From assembly GCF_000416235.1 (NCBI RefSeq), contig NZ_ATLO01000026.1:62001-126000 (forward strand): a stretch of 64,000 nucleotides of DNA, in the 5' to 3' direction. The position numbers and the translations under genes are program-made. Shown here piece after piece: positions 38,977 through 48,034 of the stretch. The stretch is from Pseudomonas sp. CFII64. Its GTDB lineage: Bacteria; Pseudomonadota; Gammaproteobacteria; Pseudomonadales; Pseudomonadaceae. The first letter of the stretch is position 1. Each line of letters starts with the position of its first letter. A model generated the notes under the pieces. The model had not been told where the DNA came from. It searched no databases and was given only the letters and a program-made list of their open reading frames with translations.

Positions 38977-39099
38977 TCTTCACAAAAAAGCCTGATTTAA
39001 GCGGCCTCAACAGTAATGTTGGGGCCGAATCTTATAGATCTGATGCCATTAGCATCAAATCGCAGGCGGCTGGTTGAGGCGTCTTTAAAAAGTTTCAAA

Positions 39100-39176
39100 C
39101 GGGGTATAGCGCAGTCCGGTAGCGCGCCTGCTTTGGGAGCAGGATGTCAGGAGTTCGAATCCCCTTACCCCGACCA
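39100..39176 (+). tRNA. tRNA-Pro (anticodon TGG), copy 3
   Basis: Same 77 bases, inside the second unit of the 200-bp tandem repeat; last tRNA of the cluster. Confidence 0.97.
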
Positions 39177-39183
39177 TCTTCAC

Positions 39184-39227
39184 AAAAAAGCCTGATTTAA
39201 GCCTTGTGCTTGAGTCGGGCTTTTTTG
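39184..39227 (+). terminator. Terminator of the tRNA cluster
   Basis: AAAAAAGCCTGA pairs with TCGGGCTTTTTT. The left arm is inside the 200-bp unit, so it also occurs after copy 2, but the right arm exists only here. Only the last unit has a working terminator. Confidence 0.85.
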
Positions 39228-39236
39228 CGTCTGTTC

Positions 39237-39324
39237 GTTGGAGCGAGGCTTGCCCGCGAATCAGGCGCCTCGGTTGCCCAGATCCAACGCGTCATCGTTC
39301 TTCGCGGGCAAGCCTCGCTCCAAC
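39237..39324. repeat. REP-like inverted repeat, family B
   Basis: Arms GTTGGAGCGAGGCTTGCCCG and CGGGCAAGCCTCGCTCCAAC around a 45-base centre; 10 bases from the end of the diguanylate cyclase gene. Confidence 0.88.
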
Positions 39325-39334
39325 AATCAATCGT

Positions 39335-40819
39335 CTAGCCAGCCCTTTGCGCAGCCAACTCCACCCGATTACGCCCCTGCTGTTTGGCGCGGTACAGCGC
39401 GGTATCGGCGGCTTTCAGGAAGTCGGTAATGCTGGAATGCGCATCGGGAGTGAATACCGCGACGCCCACGCTCACGGTCAGACTCTTGAACGGCGACATA
39501 TCGTGCGGCAGCTGCAATTGCTCGATCTCCCGGCAAATTGTGTCAGCGAACGCCCGCGCGCGTTCTTCGCCGGTTGATTGCAAGATGATGGCGAACTCTT
39601 CTCCGCCGTAGCGCGCCACAAAGTCGCCGTTGCGACGCACATGGGTCGTCAACTCTGCCGCCACCCGCCGCAGCACCTCATCCCCGGCCTGGTGGCCGTA
39701 GCGGTCGTTGTATTGCTTGAACAAATCTACGTCGAGCATCGCCAGCATCAGTTTCTGGTCGTTGCGGCGTGCGCGATTCCACTCGGTGGTCAGGGTTTCG
39801 TCGAATTGGCGGCGATTGGGAATGCCGGTCAGACCATCTGTGGCGCTGATCGCGGCGAGTTGTCGGTTCGACAGTTCCAGTTCGTGAGTGCGGCTGCGCA
39901 CCCGCGCCTCCAGCTCAAGTTCGCGCACCTGCATTTCCTTGAGCAAAATGGAAAAGCCAATGCCAATAAGGCTCAGGGTGAAAATAAACTCTTGGGCGCG
40001 CAGCACTTCCAGCTGCATGGACAGACCACCGAACGGCTTGAACCCCATGCTCATCATCATGGTGATCGACAGCGACACCAACGCGACGAAAACGGTGGTC
40101 AGGCGGATACCGAACCGAAAGGCGATGACGGCGGCGCCCGGCAGCAGCAGGGTCGGTGTCACGGTTATTTCGTCCAGGTTGCCGTCAAAATGCTCGACGA
40201 TGACCGTGGTTACCACCATCAGCGTCAGGACCAGCAAGGCCTTGTCGAACCGCGTCAGGCGAATTTTCTGCAGTACTGGCTGAGTCAAGGCCAGCAGCAG
40301 AGGTGTGTAGATCAGCAGGCCCAGCGCATCGCCGAACCACCATAAACGGACCAGCGTCAGATAGTGGCTGGTGGCGCCGCCGAGTTGCTGGAGCACGAAC
40401 GCCGCCATCAGGCTGGCGAGCAGCGCGCCGATCAACGGACCGGCGAGGACGAACTTGACCAGGTCTTCCAGGCGCTGCAAGCGCGGGGAGGCACCGCTGC
40501 GTTTCATCAGCAGGTAAGCGACGACGACCTCGGTGAGATTGATGGCGCTGAGCAAAACCGCTTCGTACCAGCTGAATACGCCAAGATTGGCCAGCACGTC
40601 GGAACTGAAAGTGATGGCGGCCAGCAGTGGCGCGCGCTGCCCACGAACCCGCAGCAATGCCGCGAGCAACACCGCGTTGGGGAGCCATACGACAACGACG
40701 TTGTCCGGTGTGACCGCGCAAAAAAAGGTCAGCTTGACACTGGCGAAATGAATCAGCATGAGCAGCGCGCAGAACAGCAAGCCAGGGCGCTGCCAGAATT
40801 TTACGGGTGGAACGATCAT
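39335..40819 (-). CDS. MASE1 membrane-bound diguanylate cyclase (GGDEF)
   Basis: A 494-residue enzyme making cyclic di-GMP from GTP. The N-terminal half is a MASE1 sensor with about eight membrane segments (residues 10-290; WLPNAVLLAALLRVRG is typical). A short coiled coil (VRELELEARVRSRTHELELS) leads to a GGDEF domain with an intact GGEEF active site at 405-409 and an inhibitory I-site RNGD at 396-399, so it should be active and feedback-inhibited. No EAL domain. Cyclic di-GMP controls pili and exopolysaccharide in pseudomonads, so a link with the neighbouring systems is possible but not shown. Confidence 0.94.
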   Translation of the reverse strand: MIVPPVKFWQRPGLLFCALLMLIHFASVKLTFFCAVTPDNVVVVWLPNAVLLAALLRVRGQRAPLLAAITFSSDVLANLGVFSWYEAVLLSAINLTEVVVAYLLMKRSGASPRLQRLEDLVKFVLAGPLIGALLASLMAAFVLQQLGGATSHYLTLVRLWWFGDALGLLIYTPLLLALTQPVLQKIRLTRFDKALLVLTLMVVTTVIVEHFDGNLDEITVTPTLLLPGAAVIAFRFGIRLTTVFVALVSLSITMMMSMGFKPFGGLSMQLEVLRAQEFIFTLSLIGIGFSILLKEMQVRELELEARVRSRTHELELSNRQLAAISATDGLTGIPNRRQFDETLTTEWNRARRNDQKLMLAMLDVDLFKQYNDRYGHQAGDEVLRRVAAELTTHVRRNGDFVARYGGEEFAIILQSTGEERARAFADTICREIEQLQLPHDMSPFKSLTVSVGVAVFTPDAHSSITDFLKAADTALYRAKQQGRNRVELAAQRAG

Positions 40820-40901
40820 TCACCGACATCCAGAAACGGGTGACGGGCATCATTGTCTGCGCCGCTGACCTTGTCAATTGGATGGCTCGCAGCGGCATTC
40901 C

Positions 40902-40953
40902 GTCGGACCGGCTTTAGCTGGGAGGACGAACTCCCGGCTGAAGCCGGTCCTAC
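40902..40953. repeat. REP-like inverted repeat, family A
   Basis: GTCGGACCGGCTTTAGCTGG and CCGGCTGAAGCCGGTCCTAC around a short centre, just past the end of ndh and before the cyclase gene's upstream region. Confidence 0.85.
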
Positions 40954-40990
40954 GGTGGATGTTGGCTACCCGGCAGCGCAGGACGTTACA

Positions 40991-42289
40991 TCAATGCAGC
41001 TTCATCCGCGGTTCAGTACCTTTGCCGATGCGGCTGCCGAGCATCAGCATCAGGGTGCGGAAGGTGCCGTACAAGGCCATTTGATGCATGCGGTACAGCG
41101 AGATGTAGAACATCCGCGCCAGCCAGCCTTCGAGCATCACGCTGCCCATCAGGTTACCCATCAAATTACCCACGGCGGAGAACTTGGACAGCGAGATCAG
41201 CGAGCCGTAATCGGTGTACTTGTACTCGGGCAACGGCTTGCCTTCGATCCGCAGGCGCAAGGATTTAACCAGCAGCGAGGCCTGTTGATGCGCCGCCTGG
41301 GCGCGGGGCGGGACGTTGCGGTCCGAGCCTTTTTGCGGGCAGGCCGCGCAGTCACCGAAGGCGAAGACATTGTCGTCGCGGGTCGTTTGCAGGGTCGTGC
41401 GCACTTGCAGCTGGTTGATACGATTGCTTTCCAGGCCGTCCAGTTCATGCAGGAAAACCGGCGCACGGATGCCGGCCGCCCAGACCTTCAGCGTGGCCGG
41501 GATCACCTGGCCGCTGGCGGTGATCAAGCTGTCGGCGGTGACTTCACTGACCGCCGCATTGGTCAGGACCGTGACGCCGAGTTTCTCCAGCGTGGTGTGG
41601 ACCGGGCCGCCGATGCGTTCGGGTAACGCTGGCAAGACTCGCGGGCCTGCTTCGATCAGCGTGATACGCAGGTTTTCCGGCTTGATGCGGCCCAGGCCGT
41701 AAGCCGCCAGTTCGTGTGCCGCGTTATGCAACTCGGCCGCCAGCTCCACCCCGGTCGCACCGGCGCCCACAATGGCCACGGTGATTTCTTCGGTGATGTC
41801 GGTTTGGCCTGCATGGGCGCGCAGGTATTGGTTGAGCAGCTGCTGGTGAAATTTTTCCGCCTGCACACGCGTGTCGAGGAACAGGCAATGTTCTGCCGCG
41901 CCTTGGGTGTTGAAATCGTTGGTGGTGCTGCCAACCGATATGACCAGCGAGTCGTAGTCCAGGCTGCGCGCGGGCACCAGTTCCTGACCGTTTTCATCCA
42001 GCGTTGCAGCCAGATGCAACTGGCGTTGCTCGCGGTCCAGGCCGGTCATGCGCCCGAGCTGAAACTGAAAGTGGTTCCACTTGGCTTGCGCCACGTAGTT
42101 CAGTTCGTCCTCGTAGGAATTCAGCGAGCCCGCCGCCACTTCGTGCAGCAACGGTTTCCAGATGTGGGTCAGATTGGCGTCTACCAGCGTGACGCTGGCC
42201 GTGCCTTTCTTGCCCAGGGTTTTACCCAGACGGGTAGCCAGCTCCAGACCGCCGGCGCCTCCGCCAACGATGACAATACGATGGGTCAT
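40991..42289 (-). CDS. ndh: Type II NADH dehydrogenase
   Basis: A 432-residue FAD enzyme that passes electrons from NADH to ubiquinone without pumping protons. FAD-binding VIVGGGAGGLELATRLG at the N-terminus, NADH-binding VAIVGAGATGVELAAEL in the middle, and the second FAD motif VFAFGDCAACPQ. The C-terminal part (GWLARMFYISLYRMHQMALY) is the amphipathic membrane anchor. Length and order match the family. Confidence 0.94.
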   Translation of the reverse strand: MTHRIVIVGGGAGGLELATRLGKTLGKKGTASVTLVDANLTHIWKPLLHEVAAGSLNSYEDELNYVAQAKWNHFQFQLGRMTGLDREQRQLHLAATLDENGQELVPARSLDYDSLVISVGSTTNDFNTQGAAEHCLFLDTRVQAEKFHQQLLNQYLRAHAGQTDITEEITVAIVGAGATGVELAAELHNAAHELAAYGLGRIKPENLRITLIEAGPRVLPALPERIGGPVHTTLEKLGVTVLTNAAVSEVTADSLITASGQVIPATLKVWAAGIRAPVFLHELDGLESNRINQLQVRTTLQTTRDDNVFAFGDCAACPQKGSDRNVPPRAQAAHQQASLLVKSLRLRIEGKPLPEYKYTDYGSLISLSKFSAVGNLMGNLMGSVMLEGWLARMFYISLYRMHQMALYGTFRTLMLMLGSRIGKGTEPRMKLH

Positions 42290-42358
42290 AGGGATATCTC
42301 ATAAGGTTTAAGGAATTCGGGGGGGAAGGCGGAATCTGCGCGAGCGCGAAAAGGCAGC

Positions 42359-42532
42359 TCATAGCGTCAGATAGCTCAACAAACGGCTCAACAGGCCCAG
42401 GCCAACCACGACAAACACCACCACGATCAGGAGCAGCCATGGCCGAAAAGGCCGGCGCTCGACTTGATGTTGGGGAGCTTGCAGGTACTCTTCGACACGC
42501 TGTTGGTCTTCAGGGTTCAGACGGCTGGACAT
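42359..42532 (-). CDS. DUF3094 small membrane protein
   Basis: A 57-residue protein starting at ATG 42532 with GAGAGG upstream. It has a polar N-terminus (MSSRLNPEDQQRVEEYLQAP) and one C-terminal membrane helix (PWLLLIVVVFVVVGLGLLSR), the layout of DUF3094, which is common in Pseudomonas. Function unknown. It follows the MOSC gene by about 40 bases on the same strand and is upstream of ndh. Confidence 0.85.
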   Translation of the reverse strand: MSSRLNPEDQQRVEEYLQAPQHQVERRPFRPWLLLIVVVFVVVGLGLLSRLLSYLTL

Positions 42533-42572
42533 AAAGCCTCTCTGTAAAAAGCTGCCTCGTTGAATAGAACGG

Positions 42573-43082
42573 CTAGTCGGCAATGAAATCCAGTGGTTCG
42601 ACGCTCAATCCGTCATCAAGACGAATGATTCCGCTCTGGATCACTCGGGCAGTAATGCCCCCATGCCCGCGTACCGCTTGAAACGTGCCATGCCCAAGCC
42701 GTTGTTCCAGGCGGGCGCAGGGTTGGCACCAACCGGTAGTTTCCAGAATAGCCTGACCGACCTTGAAGCGTCGGCCTTTGAGGCTGAACAGATTGATGCC
42801 GCTGATCACCAGGTTGCGCCGCAAGTCCTGGGGCACGATGGGTTGCTCGGCGGCGCGACCGAGCAGCGAGCTGACTACCGCCAGATGCTCCCACTGAATC
42901 AAGGTCACCTGGCGCGCGTTGCGTGGGCCGGGGCGCGAATGGTCGCCGGTCAGGCCTGCTTCACGCCGCGCTTCCACGGCCTCCAGCTCGATCATCTCGG
43001 CGCGGGATTCGGGACGCACGCCGATCCAGCGCACGCGGCCTTGCTGGGGCACATCAGCCAGCAGTTCTTGCAGTGGGCTCAT
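42573..43082 (-). CDS. MOSC domain protein
   Basis: A 169-residue protein consisting of a single MOSC domain, the sulfur-carrier fold of molybdenum cofactor sulfurases and YiiM-type enzymes. Visible are TGDHSRPGPRNARQVTLIQW, the Asn-rich RRNLVISGINLFSLKG and the conserved Cys in TTGWCQPCARLE. Small stand-alone MOSC proteins are often linked to sulfur transfer or detoxification; the substrate is unknown. The start overlaps the end of the DUF1780 gene by 4 bases. Confidence 0.9.
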   Translation of the reverse strand: MSPLQELLADVPQQGRVRWIGVRPESRAEMIELEAVEARREAGLTGDHSRPGPRNARQVTLIQWEHLAVVSSLLGRAAEQPIVPQDLRRNLVISGINLFSLKGRRFKVGQAILETTGWCQPCARLEQRLGHGTFQAVRGHGGITARVIQSGIIRLDDGLSVEPLDFIAD

Positions 43083-43708
43083 AAACTGATTCCAACATCG
43101 AAGACAACGCTGCGACCCAGATTGGTCCGCAGAAAATCTGGTGCGCCGGGATGGGCAAACAGCACCCTGGCAAACGTGGGGCCGACCAGTGACAGCGACC
43201 GCCAGCCTTGGCGCAGGTATTCGGTGGGCGGCGGGAAATGACTGTTCAGATCCAGCACTTCGCGCTTGAGACTGGCGAAAGCGATGATGTCCAGCTCACC
43301 GAGATCCAGGCCGCGTTCGCGATAATTGTGGGCTTTTTTCCGCAAGGTCGGACCCAGGCGTTGCAGCAATTCCGGCGCGGGAATTCGCTTGGGCTTGGCT
43401 TCACGCCGCACCAGCTGGCTCAGGGAAAACGCGCTGCGCCGCCGCGCCAGTTCCTCGCGCCACTCGTCGTTGAGGCGCCGGCCTTCGTCGAGCACGAAAA
43501 ACACCTCGAAACAGGCGTCGCGAAACAGCACATCCGGCGGTTCCTGCCCGGCGGCGGCGAAGTCTTCATTGCGATGGGGGATGTTCAAGCCCTGCAGCAG
43601 GCGCTGACAAACCCATCGCTCACGCTCCCACTTTCGCGCATTGGAGAGGAACGCGTTGGCTTGTTCGGCCTGGATCGTGAGCAGGCGAAGGTAGTCTGAG
43701 TCATCCAT
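43079..43708 (-). CDS. DUF1780 protein (nuclease-like fold possible)
   Basis: A 209-residue cytoplasmic protein of the Pseudomonas DUF1780 family. I use the ATG at 43708 (MDDSDYLRLLTIQAEQANAF); an in-frame TTG 21 bases upstream is possible. Conserved features are SNARKWERERWVCQRLLQGL, PPDVLFRDACFEVFFVLDEG and REVLDLNSHFPPPTEYLRQG. The arrangement of charged residues around PDVLF...CFEVFFV resembles a restriction-like core, which is inference. Operon with the MOSC gene. Confidence 0.85.
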   Translation of the reverse strand: MDDSDYLRLLTIQAEQANAFLSNARKWERERWVCQRLLQGLNIPHRNEDFAAAGQEPPDVLFRDACFEVFFVLDEGRRLNDEWREELARRRSAFSLSQLVRREAKPKRIPAPELLQRLGPTLRKKAHNYRERGLDLGELDIIAFASLKREVLDLNSHFPPPTEYLRQGWRSLSLVGPTFARVLFAHPGAPDFLRTNLGRSVVFDVGISL

Positions 43709-43773
43709 ACGGCCAAGCTTAGCGTTCAATTCGCGATAACTGAAACGATGTTTAGTCTCCAGGCCCGGCTTGC

Positions 43774-43835
43774 TGCAGGACCGGCTTTAGCCGGGAGGGC
43801 AATTGACGGTCTCGCGGATAAAGTCGCTCCTACGG
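43774..43835. repeat. Mosaic REP-like repeat
   Basis: Family A left arm (CAGGACCGGCTTTAGCCGGG) joined to the unmatched right arm GATAAAGTCGCTCCTACGG, almost as at 21142-21203. Followed by a fragment of a family B arm (GCGGGCAAGTCGG). Confidence 0.75.
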
Positions 43836-43937
43836 CCGATTAGCGGGCAAGTCGGATCGCCGCCCGCTCGCTCCAACAGATTTAGGACGGCCATCTCGGC
43901 TATCCTGTGGTTTTAGCCAACCTGGGAGAACTGACGT

Positions 43938-44405
43938 TTGAAGCTCTGGCCAATCCTGTTATTGATCTTGCTGCCATTGACCGCGCAGGCCATTGAAATC
44001 GGCGACCCTGTGCCGTCATGGTCTCTGCTGGATCAGTTCGACCAGCCTTACGCGATGGACCAACACAAAACCCAGACGATTCTGGTCGCCAGCAGCATGA
44101 GCGCCGGCAAGACCATGGAAAAGGCTCTCAAGGACAAGCCCAAAGGCTTTCTCGAAGCGCGCCGCACGGTATTCATCGCCGACATCAAGCCGATGCCCGC
44201 GCTGATCACTCAGTTTTTCGCTGTGCCAAAAATGCGCAAGGTGTATTCCTATCGCGTGGCGCTGGACCGCGAAGCCTTGATTGCGCCAGGTTACGGCGGC
44301 GACGCCAGCAAAGTGCAATGGCTGCAACTCAAGGACGGCAAGCTGGTGGAGCGTCGGGAATTCAACGGCCCGGACGAATTGCGGGAGGCGCTTGAACAAC
44401 CATGA
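43938..44405 (+). CDS. Exported thioredoxin-fold-like protein
   Basis: A 155-residue protein with a signal peptide (residues 1-18, ending AQA) and the start of a peroxiredoxin/thioredoxin-like domain (IEIGDPVPSWSLLDQFDQPY). There is no CxxC motif, so redox activity is unlikely. The start is a TTG at 43938, supported by GGGAGAA 8 bases upstream and by the position of the signal peptide. It overlaps the next gene by 4 bases. Such proteins are sometimes labelled FAD/FMN dehydrogenase in databases; I see no flavin motif. Confidence 0.8.
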   Translation: MKLWPILLLILLPLTAQAIEIGDPVPSWSLLDQFDQPYAMDQHKTQTILVASSMSAGKTMEKALKDKPKGFLEARRTVFIADIKPMPALITQFFAVPKMRKVYSYRVALDREALIAPGYGGDASKVQWLQLKDGKLVERREFNGPDELREALEQP

Positions 44406-45097
44406 TCGGCGCGCAGGTCTTGACTGCGGAAACCATGACCACAGCCTGGCTGCTATACGTGCCGGTGTTGTGCTGGGCCATCTGGCGTTCGCCCTGGGTT
44501 GAGCTGTTCACCGACAGCCGCCGTCAGCATTTGCTGTTCGGAACCGTGTTCGCGCTGTTTTTGCTCTGGCTGGTGCGGCGGGATTTCGACACCGGCGTGT
44601 CGTATCACTTCATCGGCATGACCGCCGTGACCCTGCTGCTGGACTGGCCTTTAGCGCTTGTTGGCGGGCTGGTGGCGCAGTTGGGATTAGTGGCGCTGGG
44701 TCGCCAGGATCTGGCCGCACTAGGCGTCAACGGCCTGCTGTTCATCGGGCTGCCGGTATTGGTCACCGAAGCCTGCGCGATCCTCGTCGAGCGGGCGCAA
44801 CCGAAAAGCCCGTTCGTGTATATCTTCTGCTCGGGATTTCTCGCGGCGGCGCTGGCAGCATTGCTGTGCCTGCTGCTGGCGTTGGGGCTGTTGTGGTTTG
44901 AAGGGCTGTTCGAAATGCCGATCTGGCTGTCGGACTTTATCGGCTACCTGTGGCTGATCATTTTCCCCGAAGCCTTTATCAACGGCATGATCGTCAGCGC
45001 TCTGGTGGTGTTCAGCCCTGAATGGCTGGAGACCTTCAATCGTACGCGTTACCTGTCGGCGCCCTGGAATGACGGGCGCTCAGGCGACGACACCTGA
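44402..45097 (+). CDS. CbiM-like / energy-coupling permease family membrane protein
   Basis: A 231-residue protein with six or seven membrane helices (for example LLYVPVLCWAIWRSPWV, LAAALAALLCLLLALGLLW). The pattern HFIGMTAVTLLLDWPLALVG and the ending IIFPEAFINGMIVSALVVF resembles CbiM-type substrate-binding permeases of ECF cobalt/nickel transporters. No ATPase or T-component is nearby, so transport is uncertain. Start overlaps the preceding gene (ATGA), so the pair is co-expressed. Convergent with yacG. Confidence 0.78.
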   Translation: MIGAQVLTAETMTTAWLLYVPVLCWAIWRSPWVELFTDSRRQHLLFGTVFALFLLWLVRRDFDTGVSYHFIGMTAVTLLLDWPLALVGGLVAQLGLVALGRQDLAALGVNGLLFIGLPVLVTEACAILVERAQPKSPFVYIFCSGFLAAALAALLCLLLALGLLWFEGLFEMPIWLSDFIGYLWLIIFPEAFINGMIVSALVVFSPEWLETFNRTRYLSAPWNDGRSGDDT

Positions 45098-45119
45098 GCC
45101 GTGCCCGGTGCCGCGTTGA

Positions 45120-45323
45120 TCAATGGCCGCGTTCGGGCAAATCACCGGAAAACAATTCGTCTTCGGCATCCGGGCTGACCGGGATCGCGTGTTCTTCCGA
45201 CGCCCAGGCGCCCAGGTCGATCAGCTTGCAGCGGTCGGAGCAGAATGGCCGGGCAGGGCTGGCGGCGCTCCATTCCACAGGTGCGCCGCAGGTTGGGCAA
45301 TCGACGGTTTTTGCTTGGCTCAT
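45120..45323 (-). CDS. yacG: DNA gyrase inhibitor YacG
   Basis: A 67-residue zinc protein that binds GyrB and inhibits gyrase in E. coli. Four zinc cysteines are at positions 9, 12, 28 and 32 ([17 protein letters not shown]). [11 protein letters not shown] is the conserved follow-on. Last gene of the pilBCD-coaE-yacG operon; its start overlaps coaE by 4 bases. Confidence 0.94.
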   Translation of the reverse strand: MSQAKTVDCPTCGAPVEWSAASPARPFCSDRCKLIDLGAWASEEHAIPVSPDAEDELFSGDLPERGH

Positions 45324-45943
45324 GACTGGCCTCCAGACAACGTTAAATAGAAATGATGCAGCCGCTCGACTTCGCTTTGCAGCCAGGCGTGATCGCGGTC
45401 GTTGACCAATACATCGTCGGCATGGCTCAGCCGCTCTTCGCGACTGGCCTGCACCTTGAGAATCGCCTGGACCTGCTCTTCGCTGGAGCTGTCGCGCAGC
45501 ATGGTGCGCTGCACTTGCAGCTGTTGCGGCGCGTCGATCACCAATACGCGGCGGGTCAGCTTGTATTGACCTGACTCGATCAACAGCGGCGAAACCAGAA
45601 TCGCGTAGGGCGAAGTCGCACTGGCCAGATCACGCTGGATTTCTTCGCCGATCAGCGGATGCAGCAGGGCTTCCAGCCAGCGGCGCTGCTCGGCATCTTC
45701 GAAAATCAGACCGCGCAGGGCGCTGCGATTGAGGGTGCCGTCGGCTTGCAACACCGTGGGGCCGAAATGCTCGACGATTTTCGTCAGCGCAGGCCGGCCC
45801 GGTTCGACTACCCAGCGCGCGGCGTGATCGGCATCGACCACGTGAACGCCAAGGCCGATAAAACACTGCGCAGCCGCGCTTTTGCCGCTACCGATGCCGC
45901 CGGTAAGGCCGAGAATCCAGGGTTTGACAACGCTGTTGGTCAT
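45320..45943 (-). CDS. coaE: Dephospho-CoA kinase
   Basis: A 207-residue kinase for the last step of coenzyme A synthesis. P-loop GGIGSGKS at 15-22, then [14 protein letters not shown] with the conserved Asp, and [10 protein letters not shown] in the middle. Overlaps pilD upstream and yacG downstream by 4 bases each. The link of coaE to pilD is conserved across gammaproteobacteria. Confidence 0.95.
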   Translation of the reverse strand: MTNSVVKPWILGLTGGIGSGKSAAAQCFIGLGVHVVDADHAARWVVEPGRPALTKIVEHFGPTVLQADGTLNRSALRGLIFEDAEQRRWLEALLHPLIGEEIQRDLASATSPYAILVSPLLIESGQYKLTRRVLVIDAPQQLQVQRTMLRDSSSEEQVQAILKVQASREERLSHADDVLVNDRDHAWLQSEVERLHHFYLTLSGGQS

Positions 45944-46812
45944 TTGAAACCGGCAAACTGCAAATAAGAGGCGGTTATTTGACCACCCCAGAGCAAAGCG
46001 ATCCAGCCTGCAATGGCCAGATAAGGACCAAAGGGGATTGGCGTGCTGGTCGCGACGTTGCGCATACGCAGCATGATCAGGCCCAGAATCGCGCCCACCA
46101 GCGAGGACAAGAGGATGGTCAGCGGCAAAATCTGCCAGCCGCCCCAGGCGCCGAGCATGGCGAGCAACTTGAAATCACCCTGGCCCATGCCTTCCTTGCC
46201 GGTGACCAATTTGAACAGCCAGAACACCGACCACAGCGTCAGATAACCCGCCACCGCGCCCCACAGCGCATCGCCCAGGCTGGTGAACAGCCCGAACGAG
46301 TTGACGATCAGGCCCAGCCACAGCAACGGCAGCACCAGCGCATCCGGCAGCAACTGATGGTCGGCATCGATCAGGCTCATCGCCAGCAAACCCCAGGTCA
46401 ACACCAGCATCGCCCCGGCCTGCCAGCCAAAGCCGAAATGCCAGGCGATAAATGCCGACAACACGCCACACGCCAATTCCACCAGCGGGTAACGCTTGCT
46501 GATCGGCGCCTTGCAGCTCGAACACTTGCCGCCCAAAAACAGATAACTCAATACCGGCAGGTTTTCCCAAGGGCGAATCTGATGGGCACAATGCGGGCAG
46601 CGCGAATGCGGCAGGATCAGGTTGAACGTTTCCCCCGCAGGCTCGGCGGGCAGACCAAGCATTTCCCGGGACTGCGCTTTCCAGTCCTGCTCCATCATTT
46701 TCGGCAGGCGATAGATCAGGACGTTGAGGAAACTGCCGATTAACACGCCCAGGATGAGTGTGGACAGGATGAAGGCGAGGGGGGAGGTGGCGAGAAAGTC
46801 GAGGAGGGACAT
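45940..46812 (-). CDS. pilD: Prepilin peptidase / N-methyltransferase PilD
   Basis: A 290-residue inner-membrane enzyme that cleaves the leader of PilA and the minor pilins and methylates the new N-terminal Phe. The cytoplasmic loop has the four-Cys zinc site ([10 protein letters not shown] and [10 protein letters not shown]). Catalytic aspartates lie in [12 protein letters not shown] and [10 protein letters not shown] (GxGD motif). About eight membrane helices. It also matures pseudopilins of type II secretion. Three bases from pilC. Confidence 0.96.
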   Translation of the reverse strand: MSLLDFLATSPLAFILSTLILGVLIGSFLNVLIYRLPKMMEQDWKAQSREMLGLPAEPAGETFNLILPHSRCPHCAHQIRPWENLPVLSYLFLGGKCSSCKAPISKRYPLVELACGVLSAFIAWHFGFGWQAGAMLVLTWGLLAMSLIDADHQLLPDALVLPLLWLGLIVNSFGLFTSLGDALWGAVAGYLTLWSVFWLFKLVTGKEGMGQGDFKLLAMLGAWGGWQILPLTILLSSLVGAILGLIMLRMRNVATSTPIPFGPYLAIAGWIALLWGGQITASYLQFAGFK

Positions 46813-46814
46813 GT

Positions 46815-48032
46815 TTAGACGACGTTTCCGAGTTTGAAAATAGGCAGATACATGGCAATGACCAATCCGCCGACAAGAACACCAAGCACAGCCATGATCA
46901 TCGGTTCCATCAGGCTTGTAAGGCTGTCGACCATATTGTCGACTTCGTCTTCGTAGTAGGTGGCGACTTTGTCGAGCATGTTATCGAGTGCGCCGGATTC
47001 TTCGCCGATGGCGGTCATTTGTATCGCCAGGCTGGGAAACACTCCAGCTGCGCGCATGGAGAAGTTGAGTTGCATGCCAGTTGAAACGTCTTGACGGACT
47101 TTCATGACGGCGTTTTTGAAAACGACGTTGCCGGTGGCGCCAGCGACGGAATCCAAAGCTTCGACTAAGGGCACGCCAGCTGCGAAAGTGGTAGAGAGCG
47201 TGCGCGCATAACGAGCGACTGCCGATTTATAAAGCAGGGGTCCAACAACTGGCAGTTTCAACAGACCTCGGTCGATGCTGTCGCGAAATTTTTGCGACTG
47301 TTTGTGCGCCCGTTTTAGAAGAAAGTAGGTGGCAAACATTGCTCCAAGAATGATGAGCCACCACTCCTGAACGACATTGGAAAGGCCAATCACCATCAAA
47401 GTAAATGTTGGCAAGTCCGCACCGAAGCTCGCAAATACTGACTGAAACTGCGGTACAACCTTAATCAGCAAAATGCCGGACACGATAAAGGCAACGACCA
47501 GTACGGCAATAGGATACGTCATTGCTTTTTTTATCTTGGCTTTGAGTGCTTCGGTCTTTTCTTTATAGGTGGCTACCCGCTCCAGCAGGGTTTCCAGTGC
47601 ACCAGCCTGTTCGCCTGCGTCCACAAGACTGCAATACAACTCATCGAAATATTGCGGTTTTTGCCTCAGCGCAGTGGCAAAGCTATTGCCAGCAGCGACT
47701 TCCTGTTTGACGTCATTGATCAGCTTGCGCATGTTCGGGTTGTCTGCGCCTTCAATGATGATGTCGAAGGACTGCAGCAGCGGTACACCGGCTTTCATCA
47801 TTGTCGCCATTTGCCGGGAGAAGAATGCAATGTCCAACGGCTTAATTTTCTTGCCCTGGCCAAAAATCGAGACGGATTTTTTGCGTACCTTTAACGGGTT
47901 GATACCTTGCTTGCGCAACTGAGCTTTAATCAAGGCAACATTATGCCCGGTCAGTTCGCCGGTCATTTTCGTGCCTTTCTTGTCCGTGCCTTCCCATGTA
48001 TACGTGCCGACTTTTACTGCTTTGCTGGCCAT
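46815..48032 (-). CDS. pilC: Pilus platform protein PilC
   Basis: A 405-residue inner-membrane protein that couples the ATPases PilB and PilT to the pilus. Two repeated GspF domains (around residues 75-195 and 280-400), each followed by membrane helices. Typical segments are FSRQMATMMKAGVPLLQSFD and YARTLSTTFAAGVPLVEALD. Immediately follows pilB (2 bases) and precedes pilD. Confidence 0.96.
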   Translation of the reverse strand: MASKAVKVGTYTWEGTDKKGTKMTGELTGHNVALIKAQLRKQGINPLKVRKKSVSIFGQGKKIKPLDIAFFSRQMATMMKAGVPLLQSFDIIIEGADNPNMRKLINDVKQEVAAGNSFATALRQKPQYFDELYCSLVDAGEQAGALETLLERVATYKEKTEALKAKIKKAMTYPIAVLVVAFIVSGILLIKVVPQFQSVFASFGADLPTFTLMVIGLSNVVQEWWLIILGAMFATYFLLKRAHKQSQKFRDSIDRGLLKLPVVGPLLYKSAVARYARTLSTTFAAGVPLVEALDSVAGATGNVVFKNAVMKVRQDVSTGMQLNFSMRAAGVFPSLAIQMTAIGEESGALDNMLDKVATYYEDEVDNMVDSLTSLMEPMIMAVLGVLVGGLVIAMYLPIFKLGNVV

Positions 48033-48034
48033 GG

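Larger units (their letters stand above)
38803..39202 (+). repeat. Perfect 200-bp tandem duplication carrying tRNA-Pro
   Basis: Unit 1 (38803-39002) and unit 2 (39003-39202) are identical by eye over all 200 bases: a 97-base leader beginning GGCCTCAACAGTAATGTTGG, a complete tRNA-Pro, and a tail ending CCTGATTTAAGC. The leader's own ends form an inverted repeat (GGCCTCAAC ... GTTGAGGC). Confidence 0.97.

Noticed and set aside
38803..39202. Direct repeat considered as a CRISPR or IS element
   Set aside because: Only two units of 200 bases, each with a tRNA; no spacers, no transposase.
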